Assembly: GCA_015229095.1 (NCBI GenBank)
Contig: JADGCE010000046.1
Coordinates: forward strand, 1 to 7,599
DNA length: 7,599 nt
From: Magnetococcales bacterium
GTDB taxonomy: Bacteria > Pseudomonadota > Magnetococcia > Magnetococcales > Magnetaquicoccaceae
Direction: 5' to 3'
The first letter of the stretch is position 1. Each line of letters begins with the position of its first letter. A program made the translations under genes and the position numbers. Under the pieces are notes generated by a model. That model saw nothing but the letters and a program-made list of their open reading frames with translations. It made no database searches and had not been told where the DNA came from. Of the stretch, positions 5,651 to 7,599 are shown piece by piece.

Positions 5651-7599
5651 ATGAGTAATGTAATTGGAATTGATCTTGGCACAACCAACACCTGCGTTGC
5701 CATCCTGGATGGCGGCCAGCCCCGTGTGCTCGTCAACAGCGAGGGCAGCCGGACCACCCCCTCCATGGTGGCCTTCGGCCAGAATGGCCAGCTCCTGGTG
5801 GGACAGGCCGCCAAACGGCAGATGGTGACCAATGCGGAAAACACCCTGTTGGCCATCAAACGCCTCATGGGACGCCGTTATGACGATCCCGTCGCCCAGG
5901 ATTTCAAAAAGCGGGTCTCCTTTGCCGTCGAAGCTGCCGACAATGGGGATGCCTGGGCCAGAGCCGGAGGCAAACAGATGAGCCCCGCCGAGGTCTCTGC
6001 CCTGGTGCTGCAAAAGATGAAACAGACGGCAGAAACCTTTTTGGGAGAAACAGTGACCCAGGCGGTCATCACCGTGCCCGCCTATTTCAACGATGCCCAA
6101 CGGCAGGCCACCCGGGATGCGGGGCGTATTGCCGGTCTGGAGGTGTTGCGCATCGTCAACGAACCGACGGCTGCCGCCCTGGCCTTTGGCCTGGAAAAAA
6201 AGGAAGGCAAAGTGGTGGCTGTCTATGATCTGGGAGGCGGCACCTTTGACATTTCCATCCTGGAGATCCGGGATGGCCTCTTCCAGGTCAAGGCCACCAA
6301 TGGCGATACCCACCTGGGTGGGGTGGATTTTGATCAATGTGTCATCAACGATATCGTTGCCCGCTTTGAGCAGGAGCAGGGCATCGACCTGCGCCAGGAG
6401 CGTCTGGCCATGCAGCGCATTCGGGAAGCGGCGGAAAATGCCCGCATCGAGCTCTCCACGGTTCTGCAGACCGATATCAACCTGCCCTTCATCCATACCG
6501 ATGCCGAGGGCCCCAAACATCTCAGCCAACATTTCAGCCGGGCCCGTTTGGAAGCGTTGGTGGATGGTCTGATTCAGCGGAGCCTGGCACCCTGTCAGGC
6601 CGCCTTGCAAGATGCCGGTCTCTCCGTCACCGCCATCGATGAGGTGATCCTGGTGGGCGGCATGACCCGGATGCCCAAGGTGCAACAGGCGGTCGCGGAG
6701 CTGTTTGGCCGGCAACCCCACCGTGGCGTCAATCCCGATGAAGTGGTGGCCATGGGAGCTGCCGTACAGGCCGGGGTGTTGAGCGGTGAGTTGCAGGATG
6801 TCATCCTGTTGGATGTCACCCCGTTCTCCCTGGGCATTCGCACCAAGGGCGGCGGTTTTTCCAAACTGATCCAAAAAAATGAGCCGATTCCCTGCAAGAT
6901 GACCAAAACCTTCACCACGGTGCAAAACTGGCAGACCCGGGTGACGGTGATGGTCGCCCAGGGGGAGGCGGAGCAGTTTGCGGACAATCGTTTGCTGGGT
7001 GAGTTTGAACTGGAAGGATTGCCCCTGGCCATGCGGGGTGTACCGCGCATCGATGTCACCTTTGCCGTGGATGTGGATGGTTTGGTGAAAGTATCGGCTC
7101 AAGACAAGGAGAGCGGTTTGCAGCGCTCCCTGCGGGTCACCATCGCCGGCGGTCTGACGGAGGAGGATCTGCAGCGGTTGACACAGGAGAACGCGGTGCG
7201 CGCCCAGGAGGAGGTGCAGCAGTTGGCCCTGTTGGCCATCAACAACAAGGCGGAAGCCCTGTTGGACTGCTCCAGTCAACTGATCGCCGACCATGGCGAA
7301 CATCTGGAGGAGCATGTTGTCAAGCATATCAGCGTGTTCATGGCGGATCTCCGTTCGGCGGTGCATCTGGGCAAGACGCAGGGGCTCTCATGCCATCCGG
7401 ATCAGATTGTCTCTTTGACGGAAAAGCTCCAGGAGTGGTACGGAGAGGCGTTGAACACCGTGCGCAGCCAGGAGGTGTTGGCCCTGGAGGCCCCGCACCG
7501 CACGGATGCGGTGCCCCCTGTGGCAGAAGAGCGCGCACATGCAGCAGAAGAGAGCCTGGATATGGATGCGGCGGAAGAGAACCTGGATATGGATGCGGC
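5651..7599 (+). CDS. dnaK: DnaK-type Hsp70 chaperone, probable paralogue (3' truncated by window edge)
   Basis: The frame is open from ATG 5651 to the right edge, giving 649 residues without a stop, already longer than E. coli DnaK (638). The ATPase domain (1-380) is classical: GIDLGTTNTC (6-15), K70, VYDLGGGTFD (191-200, catalytic T198), R167 and N170 of the J-protein contact face, and VGGMTRMP (335-342). The interdomain linker VILLD is at 384-388. The substrate-binding domain (about 390-505) is unusual: K399 and V424 stand where E. coli has arch residues M404 and A429, and QNW replaces EDN. A helical lid follows at about 506-607. The tail (about 610 onward) is acidic and repetitive rather than the usual Gly-rich, EEVD-like end. 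It acts as an ATP-driven protein-folding chaperone in the cytosol. It is not preceded by grpE. The altered pocket suggests a specialised paralogue. Confidence 0.9.
   Translation, partial: MSNVIGIDLGTTNTCVAILDGGQPRVLVNSEGSRTTPSMVAFGQNGQLLVGQAAKRQMVTNAENTLLAIKRLMGRRYDDPVAQDFKKRVSFAVEAADNGDAWARAGGKQMSPAEVSALVLQKMKQTAETFLGETVTQAVITVPAYFNDAQRQATRDAGRIAGLEVLRIVNEPTAAALAFGLEKKEGKVVAVYDLGGGTFDISILEIRDGLFQVKATNGDTHLGGVDFDQCVINDIVARFEQEQGIDLRQERLAMQRIREAAENARIELSTVLQTDINLPFIHTDAEGPKHLSQHFSRARLEALVDGLIQRSLAPCQAALQDAGLSVTAIDEVILVGGMTRMPKVQQAVAELFGRQPHRGVNPDEVVAMGAAVQAGVLSGELQDVILLDVTPFSLGIRTKGGGFSKLIQKNEPIPCKMTKTFTTVQNWQTRVTVMVAQGEAEQFADNRLLGEFELEGLPLAMRGVPRIDVTFAVDVDGLVKVSAQDKESGLQRSLRVTIAGGLTEEDLQRLTQENAVRAQEEVQQLALLAINNKAEALLDCSSQLIADHGEHLEEHVVKHISVFMADLRSAVHLGKTQGLSCHPDQIVSLTEKLQEWYGEALNTVRSQEVLALEAPHRTDAVPPVAEERAHAAEESLDMDAAEENLDMDA
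7541..7599 (+). repeat. In-frame 27-nt tandem repeat encoding an acidic tail, running off the window
   Basis: Copy 1 (7541-7567) encodes AAEESLDMD and copy 2 (7568-7594) encodes AAEENLDMD. They differ at only three of 27 bases, and the next five bases (7595-7599) begin a third copy. The unit is nine codons, so copy-number change keeps the frame. A looser relative (VAEERAH) precedes it at residues 624-630. The total copy number cannot be known here. Confidence 0.85.

Noticed and set aside
5606..7366. Long open frame on the - strand opposite the DnaK-type gene (586 codons)
   Set aside because: The + strand frame encodes an unmistakable Hsp70. The antisense frame is Gln/His/Gly-rich with no recognisable domain and is a by-product of GC-rich codon usage.

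Overview
The window is GC-rich DNA, tightly packed and almost entirely coded on the + strand. It carries ordinary bacterial signalling and housekeeping families with Shine-Dalgarno starts. The polyamine-binding protein, dCache-HAMP-SpoIIE phosphatase, hybrid kinase with Hpt, AstE/AspA-type deacylase and a DnaK very close to the proteobacterial consensus all suggest a proteobacterium. A Magnetococcales-like lineage is my guess from protein flavour only, and nothing in the sequence proves it.

Layout: (1) 1-216 is the C-terminal end of a periplasmic polyamine-binding protein. (2) 239-2233 encodes a membrane-anchored sensor phosphatase (dCache, HAMP, coiled coil, SpoIIE/PP2C). It follows a possible 5-codon minicistron whose stop overlaps its start as ATGA. 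(3) 2261-4330 encodes a soluble hybrid histidine kinase (HisKA-HATPase-REC-Hpt), 27 nt downstream and probably co-transcribed. (4) 4381-5391 encodes a zinc-dependent succinylglutamate desuccinylase/aspartoacylase-family protein with a C-terminal lipoyl-like beta domain. (5) 5392-5650 looks empty on the + strand. On the - strand it holds a credible small gene (48 or 55 codons) whose stop lies 9 bp from the stop of gene 4. It also holds an excellent sigma-54 promoter match pointing at the next gene. (6) From 5651 to the right edge runs a DnaK-type Hsp70 that is incomplete at its 3' end. Its substrate-binding domain departs from the classical pattern, and its tail is an acidic 27-nt in-frame tandem repeat that runs off the window.

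Genes 2 and 3 form a plausible two-gene signalling module: an extracytoplasmic sensor with protein phosphatase output, and a cytosolic His-Asp-His phosphorelay that has no sensor domain of its own. The usual partners of a SpoIIE phosphatase (STAS protein, serine kinase) are not in the window. The most unusual part is 5400-7599: a non-canonical DnaK, not preceded by grpE, possibly controlled by sigma-54 and ending in a repetitive acidic tail.
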